Shown: piece after piece, positions 46,964-61,059 of the stretch
How positions within the stretch are numbered: position 1 is the stretch's first letter
Layout: every line of letters begins with the position of its first letter
NCBI GenBank assembly: GCA_037176725.1
Contig: JAZBRS010000026.1
Span: forward strand, 63,962,501 to 64,026,500
Length of the DNA stretch: 64,000 nucleotides
Origin: Posidonia oceanica
Taxonomy: Eukaryota > Streptophyta > Magnoliopsida > Alismatales > Posidoniaceae
Reading direction: 5' to 3'
Position numbers and translations under genes: made by a program
The notes under the pieces: generated by a model
The model's input: the letters and a program-made list of their open reading frames with translations, nothing else
Told to the model about the DNA's origin: nothing
Databases searched by the model: none

Positions 46964-47943
46964 GGGAGAGGGGGACGGGAAGGGTTCAGGCGGAGGAGGA
47001 GCGTGTTCATAGCGGCGGCGATGGCAATGATGGTGAATGCGGTGGTCTACGATTGCTGTAAAGCAAAGGTGGAGTTGATACCATCACCTGAGATTCGAGA
47101 ATAGCACTAATTTTCAGTTTTCCTTTGTTTGTTGGATGATTATAGTCTCTCGTGGAAATTATTTTTACAAAATTATATTTACAAAATTATACACATCTAA
47201 ATGCATCTATATTCCTTTTTGTCAACGTCTATATCTAATCTTCCAATTAGAAAAGGATGTTTGCATTCTAAATACCTTTTTGTATACTCCAGTTCATTTA
47301 AAAAAAATATATGATTTTAAATTGTAAATATTATTTAATATTATTTCAAATATAATAATATTTATTTATAAATACTATTTCGTAATATTTTATAAAATAT
47401 TATTTATTTATAAAATTTTATTTTGTATGATTTCAAATAAAATAATATTGATTTAAAAATAATACTATTTAATATGATATATTGTTATTCTATATATACT
47501 GTATTAATGTACGTTTGTTTCAATACTTATTCCAATTTTCAATCAAAATAACTTCCAATACATACTTATTCACTTTAACAATTCTTTTACTTCCAAATAG
47601 AATAGTAATTTCAGTAGAATACTAATATTACTTTTCACTCATTCATATTTTTCTTATTCTACATCAAAGAAAGGTTAAAATAACGAGTTCAGTCGAACAA
47701 GTTAATTGATTAGACCCAACTCATTTGACAATCCAAATACTGAGAAATAAAAAGTTCAGGAAAGATCCATAAATTTCCTCCCAAAACTAGAGGGCACGAC
47801 CACAAACCCTGCACCCCCGAAGGATATGCATGAAATTAAAACCAAAAGTGGCATGCCATCAACCATTATTGGTCTCTCTCAGTGAAAAATCCAAACTGAC
47901 CGCTTAAGATCGACCCATACGGGGGCAGGCGTTTCCTTTTGCA
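46964..47943. other. Spacer between CACTA and PRPP synthetase
   Basis: The first 140 bp are GC-richer and open on both strands, without a match I know. 47280-47500 is an extremely AT-rich tract of TATTTAATATTATTTCAAAT-type inverted motifs. The last 150 bp is promoter and 5' leader of the next gene. Confidence 0.45.
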
Positions 47944-47953
47944 TTAAATATAG
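47944..47953 (+). promoter_or_regulatory. Putative TATA box of PRPP synthetase gene
   Basis: TTAAATATAGG lies about 130 bp before the start codon, followed by a C/T-rich leader typical of plant genes. Position fits; no experimental sign is available. Confidence 0.4.
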
Positions 47954-48075
47954 GACTTATATTTGCTTTTGCGTTCGCCAAGGCCGCCAGTCTCAACTCT
48001 CAAACCCCTACACCCGGGCCCCGGCTCCTCTCACCTCTTCTTCCCTTCCCTTCCCACTGCTACAGAGGAAGAGCA

Positions 48076-51000
48076 ATGGCAGCGACCTTCTCATCCTCCT
48101 GCTCGTCCTACAAGTCTCCCCTTCCCAATAGTTGTTCCGGGCACAGGCCTGGTTCTCGTTCCCTAAGCATGGAGAAGCATCTGGTTCAATCTGTGGTGAG
48201 CGCCTTCCTTCCTGTCTCGTCTCTTTCTTTCTGTTGTGATTCTTCGACGTGGGTTCTTCTTGGTAGTGTGGATTTGTTTGTCTTTGATGCTTCTCCGGTC
48301 TGTAGTCTTTTTGCTTTTTCTGGAAGTATGTAATCGTGTTTGTTATTGTTACGTAGATGATCACTGAAGCACAAAGTTGGCTACTTTGATTGAGATGGAG
48401 TGTTCTATTGCTTTTTTCGGTGACCAAGGGGATTTGATGATTTTGTTTGGTCCTTTTATGTGTTTTTCAGAGTGCCCTGGTTTTTTTGGCATATTTTGGG
48501 TATGGGTGGTTATCTACTTGCATGCTGGCTTATTGATTTTTGCACCATGGGATCGCTGAATATGTATGGCTGGTTGCATTGGCTGTTCCTATTGTGTTTT
48601 TAATTGAAAATATGAAATGAAATTTCTGAGATCATTTGATTAAGATTATGAAATGAAAATGGTAAATGCGGCCCAAATTTGACTCCTGGTCTACGTGGCA
48701 GTTCATGTAGAATTTTTTATGAAGAAGTGGAATTATGATCCCCACATACTACCTGTTTCACCACCTGTTAGTGCATGAGAGTCGAGACAGAGAACCAATA
48801 CACAATGCTGTCATGGATATGTGATATTGCTAGCATCGTCATTCTTCTTCAAACATTACAATTGCTACTATATGCTCATTCATCTTCATACACTATCGAT
48901 GTTATTATATGTTTGTCATTTTAATCTCAATCATCTATTATTTTTCTTTCATTTTGATGTAACAAAATAATGACAACAAAATAACACGTGGATGAGAGCA
49001 CTCTCTTGGTTTTTTTTTGGTCCACAATATATCTCCACCTTGGCTCTCGTGTCCTATTAGAAAATACATGTGTGAAAACTACAGGTAGTTTGGACCCTCT
49101 CATGTGACCACAACTCACTAAATATTTTTTCTTCCATGTGGACTGCCATGTATGCATGGGGTTGATTTTGGAATCCACATACCATAGTCAATTATGAAAT
49201 GGGCAATTATTTATATGATTTACCCATATTTTTGCTTTATATTGAAGCAGGGTTGGTTCATTTGTTTCCTCTTAAGTTCGAATTCTCTCTATGAAAAGTC
49301 ACACTATATAATTTCGGTCTACTGAAGAAGGCTATGGCTTCAATATATAAAAATAATAGAGAAGTGATTTTAGGGTATTCTAAATACAGTTTTTTCATTG
49401 TGGAAAACTTGTTATTATTAGAATCATGCTTTATTTCATGTCCAAAAAGTCAGTACTGGTTACCACATGTTAGCTTCATCACACCGGGTGAGTAATTCAT
49501 GCTGGCGTCTATAGTAGATGGCTTATCTCTTTTGTTTTGACTGCTCTCTAACTTTTTCTGTTTTACATGCTATTGGCAGAACTGTGAGTGCACAAATCCC
49601 TTACACCGCTCTTATGGAAAAGTGTTTTCTTCTGAACCTAAATATCCGGTTATTCCTGGATTTCTGGAAACACAGAAAGAATTTGAACGGAAATCAGATA
49701 CAAGAATAAAATTGTTCTCAGGCACAGCAAACCCTTTACTCTCACAGGTTTGGCTACTTTTCTCTCCAATTTTCATGGTACTCAAGAAAAATTCGAAAGG
49801 TTTGTGCTGTCCTGAAACTGGCAATAAACATGAGAGAAGCAATAACCAGTTGGCATTAAACATGAGAGAAGCAATAACCAGTTAACAAATACCCATACTA
49901 TAAGATAACTCACCTTCTATTAGTTTGGTTTATTTCGTCATTGTTCAGTTCTGTCATGTCAGCACTTACCTTATCAGCTTGTTTGGATGAATTATAATAT
50001 TTTTATTTATTGGGCCATAAGAACCACGTCTCCAGGCTGGATTGGTGATTATGGCTTCTGACCTTAGCACCCAGTTACTATGTAATTGCTTTCACAGCTA
50101 CTACCTTTTTTCTAGGCTGCATGTAGAGGTAAAACTATATAGAACAGTTGTACCAATGCCTATATTTGTATATTGGACAGGTTCTGCCCTAAATTCTTAC
50201 ACCTAGTAAACAAGTTCCATGTCTTCTATATATATATTTGGGTCTGTTTCTGTATTTGGGCACACTTCTGTATAATTTGGTGCACATGGAAGTGTTTCAT
50301 GACCCTTTTTTTTTTTTAATCTATTCATTTCTATGTCAGTGTTAAATGTCATGAGGGGGAATGATTTTGAAAACATTGCTAGGCCTTGTGTGGCCGTAAA
50401 TTAGTTTGAAATCATCAATTTTGTATCACTGCCTGATTAATTTGTTGTGAATTAGAACGCGTTAAAGATGTGATTTTGACTTTTCTTGTTGTTCTTACCA
50501 TTTAAAGGAAATTGCACACTACATGGGCTTGGATCTTGGGAAAATCAAAATCAAACGTTTTGCAGATGGAGAAAGTTATGTTCAATTAGAAGAGAGTGTA
50601 AGGGGTTGTGATGTATTTCTAATACAGCCAACGGCCCCTCCAGCAAATGAAAATCTCATCGAACTTTTGGTAATGATAGATGCATGTCGGAGGGCTTCCG
50701 CAAAGACTGTCACGACTGTAATTCCATATTTCGGATATGCTAGAGCAGATCGGAAGGTACTAACCATATAGTTCTCAGATTTGAGTGAGCATCTAATTAT
50801 ACGTATTGGCTAAAAAGCCATGTTTAATCTGTTAATAAACTTCCATTTGATTGTTTGACTTTTTAAAGACTAGCTTAAGATGGTTTAGCACATCCTGGTT
50901 CCATAAAAGTCATTTTTGTCTTGCACTTTCTTAAATGACTAATGTTGATTATTCTATTGTGCTATACTTTGAATAAATATTTAATGTCTCTAGGATCTTA

Positions 51001-53712
51001 TCAATGCTTTTTTATTTTCGAAAAATATTTGTCTTACTGTTCCTTATTGAAATCCTACACCGTTTGATATTCTGAATTTCTTGTTACCAGACACAAGGAC
51101 GTGAATCCATTGCTGCTAAATTGGTTGCAAACTTGATTACTAAAGCAGGCGCCGATCGGGTCCTTGCATGTGATCTTCATTCTGGACAGGCCATGGGATA
51201 CTTCGACATTTCTGTTGACCATGTGTATGGAAAGGTTGGTGGTCTTAACTCTCTGTTGGGCATGTGTCACTTCTGATCTTTCTTGCGAGGCCTTAGAATA
51301 AACTTGTATTAATTTGCTTCAATCAGAATGTATGAGGACATGTATAATCTGAATACATCTTTAAATATATTACCTTCTCCTTGATAACCATACACCAAAG
51401 TATATGCCAGATGGGTTGTTATGTTAACCAGTACAGCAACGTCCATTGCAAAGAAACCTTTATAAGGTCATTTGAAATGCTAGATAAACAAAAACATGGA
51501 ATTCATCGTTTTCATCCATTTGTTTAGTTGATTTGGTGCTTTGGAAAATGTTTGAAATCTCCAAATGCTAATTACTAACCATCTTATTAGGAATTCAAAT
51601 TTAAACATAACATTACTAGGATTTGTTGCAAATGTACATGTGGTAATCTTACCCTCATATTTTTATAATGTTGTTTAAGATAACTTTGTGCAAAGTTTAA
51701 AATGCGTGTTATTAATGAATTGACTAGACATTTGTTTGAAACACCAACCAACTGAATGAATCTTCAGTGATCAACTTATCTGTAATTTTTTGATATATGT
51801 AGCCTGTAATTCTGGATTACTTGGCTAGCAAGATGATCTATCCTGGTGATATGGTGGTTGTTTCTCCTGATGTTGGTGGGGTTGCTCGTGCGCGTGGTTT
51901 TGCAAAAAAGTTATCCGATGCTCCTTTAGCCATTGTTGATAAAAGGCGTCAGGGGCATAATATGTCTGAGGTAGATGTTCTTTTTCATTTATTTGTGTAA
52001 TTCTCATTTTGTTCTTTTCTTTGGAGTAATGAGGGTTTGAGGATTAATGAAGATACAATAGTTGAAATCTGGTACATGTCCTCTTTAAGTACTATAGATA
52101 GACTCTACTGTCCTCTGTATCACTGGGGGCTTTAATTTGTTGATGATCTTAAAATTGGTAGGAGAGTGTCTTTCTTTTGCGATTCAAGTAGAAATGACCT
52201 TTTTTCCCTGTACATTTTCCGATGTTGTTCATTCATTGACCTGGAAAGATGATGAATTTTCCTCCTACATATTACATATGGTTATATTCTACATTCTTAT
52301 TGCCCGTATGTGGCTTACATTTAACCTACTCCAGCTCACTATCTTATTTTACTGTCCGTTAGTATGGTTTTTGCAATAAATAGAACACTGTGGTCTGCAA
52401 CTCTGCGTTCTTACTGCCCTTTATCTGGATGTTTAATCTAGAGCAGATATTCTCTGATGTTTAACAAAATATGTAATACCACTGCCAAATCAATCAAATC
52501 TAAATAAAATTGTATCTTTGTAGGTTATGAATCTTATTGGAGATGTGAAAGGAAAAATTGCTGTTATTGTGGATGACATGATTGATACTGCTGGTGAGGC
52601 CTTGAAAACTTACTCTCATATATCATCAGTCAATGGGGCTTTTTTTTTCCCTTTTAGATTTGAACGTTGATAAATGCTCTTCTCATAAAGATTACATTAA
52701 TCCCGAAGTGTAATGCAGGAACGATCACTAATGCAGCAGCTTTACTACAGAGAGAGGGAGCAAGAGAAGTCTATGCTTGCTGTACACATGCTGTTTTCAG
52801 GTGTTTACTTCAAAATTCTTATGAATGTTGAAGTTGTTCATCAATATAGACATGAAACCTCTGTACACATGCGGCCCTAAATTATATTCCCAGTAACTAT
52901 GTCTCAGATGGAGAAAGTAATTTGTCCACAGTATGTTAAAATAGATATGCATGTAGGGTAAACCAACCTCAACTGGCTTTTCCTCCTGCTCCTGGTTCTG
53001 TGTTGAGAAAAAGCGGCAGCCCTGCTTTCCCCTCACCCCCACCCTTATACTCGAATTTGTGCAGGGTACTTTGATAAGGTTACTTCCTGCAGTTAGTTAC
53101 CGATGTAGTCTACTAAATATAGCCACTTTTATGGGAACCTCTTACATCAATTAACAGTCCGCAAGACAATTCTCGAAGTGCTGGACATTGTACCTTTTCT
53201 ATATCAAATTTCTTCTGCATTTTTTTGCTTGCTTGTTCTAATTTTGAGGAGCGTTGTAAGTTTCCTTGTATATGTGTAGGTAACATTTGTCTGATTTGAA
53301 AAATCTGTTTATATATATATTTTTTATATTTTTAACTGACTGGAAGATTATTTTCCATGGTAATCTACATTTAGATGCTTCAAAAACTTTGAACTGTCAA
53401 ATAACTTCTTACATTTTTCATATCAAATATTCAAGACAAGCAGATTAAGTTTTGGATGATGTTAATATATGTTTTTTTGGTCTTTGAAAGCTAACTATTA
53501 ATAACCATTGTTCCTTCTTGGGCCTTTACAGCCCTCCTGCTATTGAGAGACTGTCCGGAGGCCTCTTTCAGGAGGTGATAGTAACAAATACAATTCCAGT
53601 AGCAGAACATAACCACTTTCCTCAACTTACAATACTCTCGGTGGCCAACCTTCTTGCCGAAACCATCTGGCGTGTGTATGGAGATGGCTCTGTGAGTAGC
53701 ATTTTCCAATAA
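48076..53712 (+). CDS. PRS: Ribose-phosphate pyrophosphokinase, plastid type (8 exons)
   Basis: Makes PRPP from ribose 5-phosphate and ATP, feeding purine, pyrimidine, NAD, histidine and tryptophan synthesis. Exons: 48076-48195, 49580-49747, 50508-50756, 51091-51234, 51803-51970, 52524-52593, 52719-52800, 53532-53712; all introns are GT-AG and the sum is 1182 bp, 393 residues. Residues 1-30 are Ser-rich and basic without acids, like a chloroplast transit peptide, as in Arabidopsis PRS1/2/5. The core shows [23 protein letters not shown] (170-179), CDLHSGQ (206-212, with the metal-binding His209), VVSPDVGG and the PRPP loop [12 protein letters not shown] (297-308). Length and all catalytic motifs look intact. 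The gene stands alone on the plus strand between transposon-rich flanks. Plastid location is inferred from the N-terminus. Confidence 0.93.
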
Positions 53713-53905
53713 CAACACTCAAGGTGCATTCTGGATGGTCTGCCTCTTTTTGCTTCCTGTCATCCTGTGCCATCATTCTCCCCAAGTAGCTTTTTTCTTG
53801 TTCCTCATTTTTCATTGCCTTCCTCTTTTTTCTGCTTAAAGTTTCATATGTGTCTGGCTCTATTCTGCTACCATCATAGCTCTTATATGACGTTTTTATT
53901 TGTCA

Positions 53906-53911
53906 AATAAA
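53906..53911 (+). terminator. Putative poly(A) signal of PRS
   Basis: AATAAA about 195 bp after the TAA stop, in T-rich DNA typical of plant 3' UTRs. Confidence 0.45.
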
Positions 53912-54169
53912 GAATGTCGACAGGACATGTACACTTATGTAACTCTTATATCATAAAATATAAATGCCTTCCTATATTCTCGTTCTTTGTTAGCATTTGT
54001 TGTTGTTATGTCTGTGGCTAAGCATAGTGAAAGAAATAAGTGAGCCAAATTAGTGGACTTAAATTTACATCTTTTGACACTGCTCAAAAAAGCAAACAAA
54101 CGTCTTTTTAAATTCTTATTTGGTGGTTTTGAATTTTGATGGTCATAAAGTAGAAAATAAGGACTTGAA

Positions 54170-54502
54170 TTGGTGCATGTGAACATTACCAAGAAAATTC
54201 CTCTAATCGGAATTAAGTATTTCATTGAAGAAACACAACAGAATATGTATTCCAGAATAATATTGAAAGGGTTGACTGCCCCCATCCAAATCCTGGAAGA
54301 GCGATTGTACGGTTGTCCCCGTCCAGATTGCTGGCTTGGAAGAAAAACAAGATATGTTAGCAATGGACGCGAATTTGCAAGTGAGTGGGATCTAGAATCT
54401 AATGAGGACAAGATCAAATTGACAAAAAACTTATTTTGGGAATTGGATGGCAAAAAATCGAAAATTTTGAATTCCGATTGTATTGAGGAGGAGACAGAAT
54501 AA
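54170..54502 (+). CDS. Unrecognised 110-residue ORF
   Basis: Encodes a charged protein with ILEERLYGCPRPDCWLGRKT and a C-terminal acidic/lysine tail. The opposite strand is open for 227 codons over the same stretch (54618-53935), also with no family I recognise. Composition differs from neighbouring AT-rich DNA. It could be part of an uncharacterised element or an organelle-derived insert. No promoter or splice context supports expression. Confidence 0.25.
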   Translation: MVHVNITKKIPLIGIKYFIEETQQNMYSRIILKGLTAPIQILEERLYGCPRPDCWLGRKTRYVSNGREFASEWDLESNEDKIKLTKNLFWELDGKKSKILNSDCIEEETE

Positions 54503-56539
54503 AGTCTAAATAAATCAAAATAGATCAAATCAGGAGAGTCTAGATCTAAATATATCAAATCAAGAAGTTTTAGTAATATCAGAAATTTGAGACAACGTTC
54601 TATTTGCTCACAGAACAAAACGAGACTTAGTTAATTGGATTCCTAAAATTGATTCCTAGTCAGATTTGGAGTTGAGCTATACCGATATAAACATAAGTTG
54701 GGCCAAAAATTGGCAGCAATTAATCGGAAGGAACAAAACTTGTAGTTTGGATGGGTCTGAACGAAGAGAGGAGACAGGAGACCTATTATGACCTGCTTTG
54801 CTCATCGGCTAGCAACGATTCCCTCTCGCCCAGGGTAAGGTGGACCTGTTCAGAGTACATGATATTGCAACTCAAATTTTTAGTGCATGAGGTTTTGCTA
54901 GTCCAAAAGTACAAAAATGTACAAATGAACATACAGTGACAAAATAGACATTAAACGCAGTATTTTCCTTGAGTAATGCAAGAATAAGGTTGTGTTCGAT
55001 TCCACGTTTGGAGGCTAGAGTTTCCTAAGAATTCAGCTTCTCTAGGAGTTTTTAAATTAAGATTTTTGTAGATAGATTTCTACTTACCATGATCTTATTT
55101 GGTATTCTATTTTTTGACCTAACTTCTTCATACTCAATAATTAGTTAAATGACAAAAATATCCTCTTCATTTTTTTCAATTTTTCTTCCTATTCATCTCT
55201 TCTCATCTTTGACCATCACCACCACCATTTCTTCAATGGGTATGGTTTGTCTTACGGGTGAGGAGTGGAGTGACGACAACGGTGGATGGGGGACAACAGT
55301 GGACGGCAACAGAGGTGGTGGACGACAGCAGGCGATGGTTGACAGTAGGCAGTTGGCGACGATGGTGGCTGACAATGATGGCCAGTGAATGGCAGTGGCT
55401 ACCAATGACCTACAACGTTGGGAGGTGGCCAACGTTGGGAGGTGGACAGTGGTGGCCAGTGACGGCAGGAGGTGGCGGTCGATGGCGGTAAAAGCTGACC
55501 AATAATGGCGATGTCGGGTTCATTGAGAATGGCATCGGATTTGGGTTTTAATGTCAATGGTGACAATTGTAAATATCCATTGGTTAGCTTGTAATATTCA
55601 ACTCATGTCGAAGACAATATGATCATACATAGAATTAAAATCTAGCATTTTGGTAAAAGCTCACTCCTATGAGCTTCCAAAAAAGTAAGTATTTTCATGT
55701 TTTTGTGCAATCTTCAGAAGTCGGTGTTTGGACAGAAATCGGCATTTGAAATTGTGTTTGTTTCAACTTTCAAGAGGAAAATAGATTATGTTGGAAGCTC
55801 AGAATCAAAAGTCCCGCCTTTTCATGGTAAAGGTAGATGATATGAACCAAAGTTATTCTCCTTTCTCTTTTTACCTATCCTTCACATTAACTTCGTTCTA
55901 ACCTAACCATCGAAAGACTCCTTCATGACTACTAGCCATTGATAATCTTGTTTTCTTTTTTCTCAGTTCTTCCTAATCCTTGTGAAGATCAGACTTCGAG
56001 GAGTGTTGTTTAACGAAGTTATCTTCGCTTGGTTTATGACTTTCACTTCACCTGAAGTCAAGTAGAGGTCCATCAAGGCCAATTTCGACTTAAGTAGTTC
56101 TCGACGTCCTACATAGTACATTTTTGTAATCACTTTTCAGTCATCTACTTCGGTATTTTGGCTTAAATAAGAGATGACTTAGAAACATTATATTATTAAA
56201 TACAATTCGTCCAGAAATCTTTATAATTGATCGGATGAAGACAGGATAAACAACCACAACACAACCATTGTGGTATCATATGTACGGTATACAATTGTTC
56301 AGTACAATTTTAATCTTTTAATTTAAGAGGTTGAAGGTCCAACTCTAGATGAGTGTCATACTATCATGGCGAACTTAAAACCAAACCTTGAAAAGACTTG
56401 ATGATTGATGAGCATGTCCGCTAATCCACTCACTCCACATGCAAAGCAGTTGAGGCTTCAAAGGAAGCTCTACCTTTAAAGGAAGCTTTTGTATGGCGCA
56501 CCATGTATGTAGCATGAGGCATTTCGCAAACATACATAC
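54503..56539. other. Spacer with G/A-rich simple repeat
   Basis: No gene is recognised. 55258-55500 is a GGTGG/GACGA/GGCAG-rich low-complexity tract that opens frames on both strands. The rest is unstructured AT-rich DNA. Confidence 0.45.
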
Positions 56540-56720
56540 GAAGGATTACATGTTCCATTCAAGGACCAAACACATCGATGAGCCAGTTCTCACAAGATCA
56601 GGGATTGATTGAACAAGGCAAGCTCCAACTCTAGAATATTGACACAAACAATAATCCAACAGATATGTTGACAAAGGTTGTCACTACATAAGAGTTTCAT
56701 TGATGCTCAAGCTTCAACTA
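56540..56720 (+). pseudogene. Ty1/copia RNase H tail, second remnant
   Basis: The plus strand encodes HSRTKHID, then after frame changes IEQGKLQL, stop, NIDTNNNPTDMLTKVVT. That is the RTKHID…G…VxTxxNxADMLTKxV end of copia pol. It is a different copia lineage from 19960-20275. It carries stops and frameshifts; no LTR was found nearby. Confidence 0.7.
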
Positions 56721-57352
56721 ATGTTCTTAAAACTGGAAGTAAGCACACACCTGATACGGGCGTAAGAGATGTCCCAGAATACCTAACACACAAAGGCAAG
56801 CATCAAGTAGGTAAACACTCACGGTGGATATCCGAGAATATCTTACGCATAAAGACACTGTGGAATCCAATTCAAAGTGATGCTTGTTAAGGGTGTTGTC
56901 TTGCATTCCGAATCCAAAACACAATTGACACGTAAGATATAACAAGCAAAAAACCCCACATGAAGAAAAAACTGAGAAAATATATAAACATGTAAAATAC
57001 ACGATTCTTTTTTATAATGATCCAAAAATTTGGTCAACTATCAATTTATGTAATATGAGAAGAGCACTAAACTAAGAAAATGGTGTGAAAATGGAAATAT
57101 TATAAGTAATTCTAATAATTCAATCTTTTTAAGATAGATCATTTCTTTTTCTCTTTTAAATAAATAGTATATAGTAGATAGATAAATAGAAACTCCTGAT
57201 GATTTATCTTCAACATAGATAACTAAAGATCTATTGTCACGTTTCGTAGAAAACCCTTAGCAAGCTAAGGTGAAGTTGGTTACTTCGGTAAAATGTTACG
57301 GTGATAAGCAAACACAAGAAGATCATCTCACATGAATACAAATGTAATGGAC

Positions 57353-58107
57353 TAAGGTACTGTTTGGAGCCGTATTTCTAGAAGAGCTTTTCCACACAAA
57401 AAAAAGCACTTGCCCACTTACCTAGAAAAGTTGGAGATGACTTTTCAAAAAGCTAAGGGTAGATAATTTACACAAAAAAACCAAAATGTAGTTTGTCACG
57501 TTTTCATCAATATTCTTATAACTTTAAAAGTATTGCACAAAATACCTTATCAAAATTACTATTTCTACCATCCTTCTCTTTTCCCTTCTCTTAGCAGCCA
57601 ATGGCAGACCACGGAAGGTGTTGAGTGGCAACGAACGACGTGAACCAATGATGGAAGGCGTGAACCAACGACGTACTACATGGATGACGGCGTCAAAGGT
57701 TTGCTTACTTCAATTACTCCCTGACCCCAATAGCCTGTAAAGGACGAAAGGCATGGAAGTGTATGGCCCGGATCTAGTGGATCCTCTATCGTTGTTGATG
57801 ATAGAGGGAGATAGATTTGGTGAGAAAAGAGACAAGAAGAGGGTACAAATTCCAATCACGCAGAGGATCTGACGACATGATTGGAGCCGTGAAAGTAGGA
57901 AGGTGCAACAACATTGGGAGAACCCTAACAAGAAGGAAGATGGCTTGAGTTGGGATTTTTATATATCAAGGGTAAAAGAGGTATTTTGTATGAAGGATAT
58001 GATGCTTCTAAAAGATTACCACAACAATTACCAAACTGACCCTTAAAAGCTTGAAAAAAAAGCTAAATTTTCATAAATGCTTATCCTAATACACATTTCC
58101 AAATGGT
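57353..58107. mobile_element. Possible hAT-type MITE
   Basis: The left side GGTACTGTTTGGAGCCGTAT and the inverted right side CATACCATTTGGAAATGTGT resemble the xGTxxxGTTTGGA ends of plant hAT-type non-autonomous elements, with AAGCTTTT-type inner sequence on both sides. No target duplication could be confirmed. The interior has no gene. Confidence 0.35.
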
Positions 58108-58535
58108 ATGTTTTTAGCATTTTGTGCAGCAACTTAGAAGGCATATGAGTCTTCCTCAAACAATAATTTGTTTAAGCCGTAATTGGATTTTTTTTGTTAA
58201 TATAAAGACGAATGTTTTTGCTCCAGGTTCCACCAAAAGCTAATGCAAGACAAATTTGACAAACTGTTTGGACGTCCAGCTTTTCAAAAAGTGGATTGCC
58301 AAATGTAATCTAAATTACAAGAAATCCGATTCATGAAGAAGGGAATCATGCCACAAATTCATTCTTAGGTTTTGGACCACTTACAAACAAGTTATTTAGG
58401 AATGCACTCCCACAGCTTCCCTCGACTGCTCCAATGACAACATCGAAGCCGTTTCACCATAAGCCCACGGATAGAGACTAGAGAGAGAGAGATATTATGC
58501 TAGCAGATAAGAAAATAAAAGCCTAAATCAAACTA

Positions 58536-60917
58536 TCAAAGGGAAGAAAAAATAGGGATGCCTGGTAGAGTAGCACCTGCATCAAGTATAAACATGTTCC
58601 CTGTCACGTAGTCAGATGAGTCATCAATCAGATACCTTACCATTGAAGTGAATGCAGGATTTGAGGTACCATATGTTTGCAGGGGAACAGTTCTCTTGGC
58701 TACGTTATTAAGCCATCCTTTCTCCATAAGTGTGCCAGTGATTTCAGATTTGAATAATCCTGGTGATATGGAATTGAATCTAATATTATGTTGTCCCAAC
58801 TCTAACGCCATGACCTATTGATCCAAAAGTGCAGATTCTGTAAGTCCCAAATCAAGATATAGTGAAAATGCACCAAAAAGAAAGATTAAATCCCAGGTCC
58901 AGTTATATTGAAAATAAATACGATATTTCTAGCTCCATACCAGATAAAATCGATAAGGTCAAAAAATAATTGTTCCATAGGGCGAATTCTTATTATAATC
59001 TATAACAACAATAGCTAAAACAGTTCCGCCCAAGTCCTAACTAGACATAAAAAACTACTACTTTGAAAGAGAACAATGCTCGATTAAACAAACAGAAAAG
59101 TGAAAAACGCACAGGACAGAATATCTAATGCAAAAATAAACCTTCGATGATAAACAGACTGTTTCATCAACAAATTAATAAAAACTGAACTATTTTTTTC
59201 TACAACACCATACCAAGATAAAATTAAACATCAGTCTTTGTCAAGTAACTGTGATTAATTTTACAATTGAGATCAAATATTTACCCGTGTAATGGTGTTT
59301 ATGCCTGTCTTTGATGCAGAGTATCCAACACTTCCAGGCAACTGTCCACGATTCAGACCAGCAATAGATGCAACATTGATCACCGAACCTTTCTGATTAG
59401 CATCGCACATTCTTTTACATACATATTTGGATACTAGCCAAGACCCCGTAAGGTTGGTTGCTAGTACATCATTCCATTCTTCTTCAGATAAATCTATTGG
59501 GGAACTCACAGTCCCTAGAGATAAACAAGTGTTTAGAGTAAGAAGGGCAGAAAAAAGTGTTGAATCAACATAGTTGCAGAGAACAAAGGAAATGTAAATT
59601 ATTAACCCTATTTGGGTGGGGGCATAAGGTTACTTTCTGGAATTACACAGTTCAACTTTCATTTCCATTTGGAAGAATAATAGATTATTTTTTTGAACGA
59701 TGAAGAATAATAGATTGAATTCCATGTATTTTTGCATTCAGGTTTATTCAGAACCATGACATAGGTACTTAAAAAGGGAGGCATATAGTAGTAGAGGAAC
59801 TTTGTACTTGATATGTATTGTGATACTGTCTACAGAGGAAACAAATTTGAGTCATCCTTGGTTTTATGTTTATTCTTTTCAATTTTTTTGGCATTGTTTA
59901 TTTTATAATCTAATTGTAAGCAAATTTATATAGATACTAGACTCTTACATCTTAGTCATTGGCCAACCAACCCAAATTTGTATATGCATATTGATTCTTA
60001 TCATATCATAACTCTCTCAAGAATTGTCCAATCCACATTAATTTGCTTTCTTGCATACTGAATTACTACTGATGGTTCAATCTAAGAAGCTGCATAGCTT
60101 AATAAAAACCACAGTTAATTTGTATGAACTGCAATTCTAGATTTCACGACCCAAAAAAGACGCTTGATATTTTACTTCATTAATTTGGAGTTTTCAAGAT
60201 TTTTCTAATAAATGTATCATAAAATGACGTGAAAGAGATCTTTAGCAGATATACGGGAGCAATATCTTTTAAAGATAATTGCGTAATCTCCATCTTCAGC
60301 ACGTTAAAGTCAATATATGAAAAACTATAGCATGTAGAGATTGCTATATAGCCCCAATTATCCAAGAAACAAACCATAACAAATTAATGTTATGGCATGT
60401 CAAACATGAAATCAGTATTTCCATCCACAGATGTCGCTGATGATTACACTAAAAACAACCAGCTAAAAACAAAACCAATTGTTCTATATTTACAATAGAC
60501 ACTAACCATCAAACCACACGATTGCTTTTAAACAAGACCAAGGGATAGAAAAAAAAAGGAAGGAAAAGGATCTCAATAACACAAATTACCTCGAACACCA
60601 GCGTTGTTCACGAGCGCATCGATCCTCCCAAACGCCCCCCACGCCCTCTCGACCGCCGCCTCCACCTCCGCCCCCTTCTTCCCCAAGTCAAGCTCCACCC
60701 ACACAGCCCTCACCAACCCACCCGTCCCATTGATCTCCTCACACAGCGACCTCAGCCTATCAGCTCTCCTCGCCGCAGCCACGATCCTACACCCGGCCCT
60801 GGCAAGGTCGAGGCAGATCTCGCGGCCAAGGCCGGAGGAGGCGCCCGTGACCATCACCACCTTCGAGTCCAGCGTTTTCCACGGCCAGATCGGGCGGTCC
60901 TTGTCTTCAGCTGCCAT
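58536..60917 (-). CDS. Short-chain dehydrogenase/reductase (3 exons)
   Basis: Predicted NAD(P)(H)-dependent oxidoreductase of the classical SDR family, close to plant FabG-like proteins of the Arabidopsis At3g55290/At3g55310 group; substrate unknown. Exons on the minus strand: 60917-60590, 59514-59285, 58814-58536; introns are GT-AG and the sum is 837 bp, 278 residues, a normal SDR length. Visible motifs: cofactor TGASSGLG (24-31), NNAG (104-107), catalytic N130, S159, Y174 and K178 (YSASK), and PGLFKSEIT after the active site. The C-terminus, [13 protein letters not shown], matches the plant group almost exactly. The start ATG is the first in frame and gives the expected short N-terminus. 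No transit peptide is apparent. A gypsy remnant lies directly upstream and may supply part of the promoter. Confidence 0.92.
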
Positions 60918-61059
60918 GGCGGAGTTGGAGAATGATACAAGCCTCCGGAACCGGTCTAGGTCTGAGGGGATAACGGTGAGGATTCCGGCTACCTATCTTT
61001 ATTACCCAGGATGCACAAGGAAGAAGATTGACACGCTATTCGGATCCGAAAGATCCGCT

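Noticed and set aside
55149..55491. Gene candidates of 77-80 codons
   Set aside because: They fall in a GGTGG/GGCAG low-complexity tract open on both strands.
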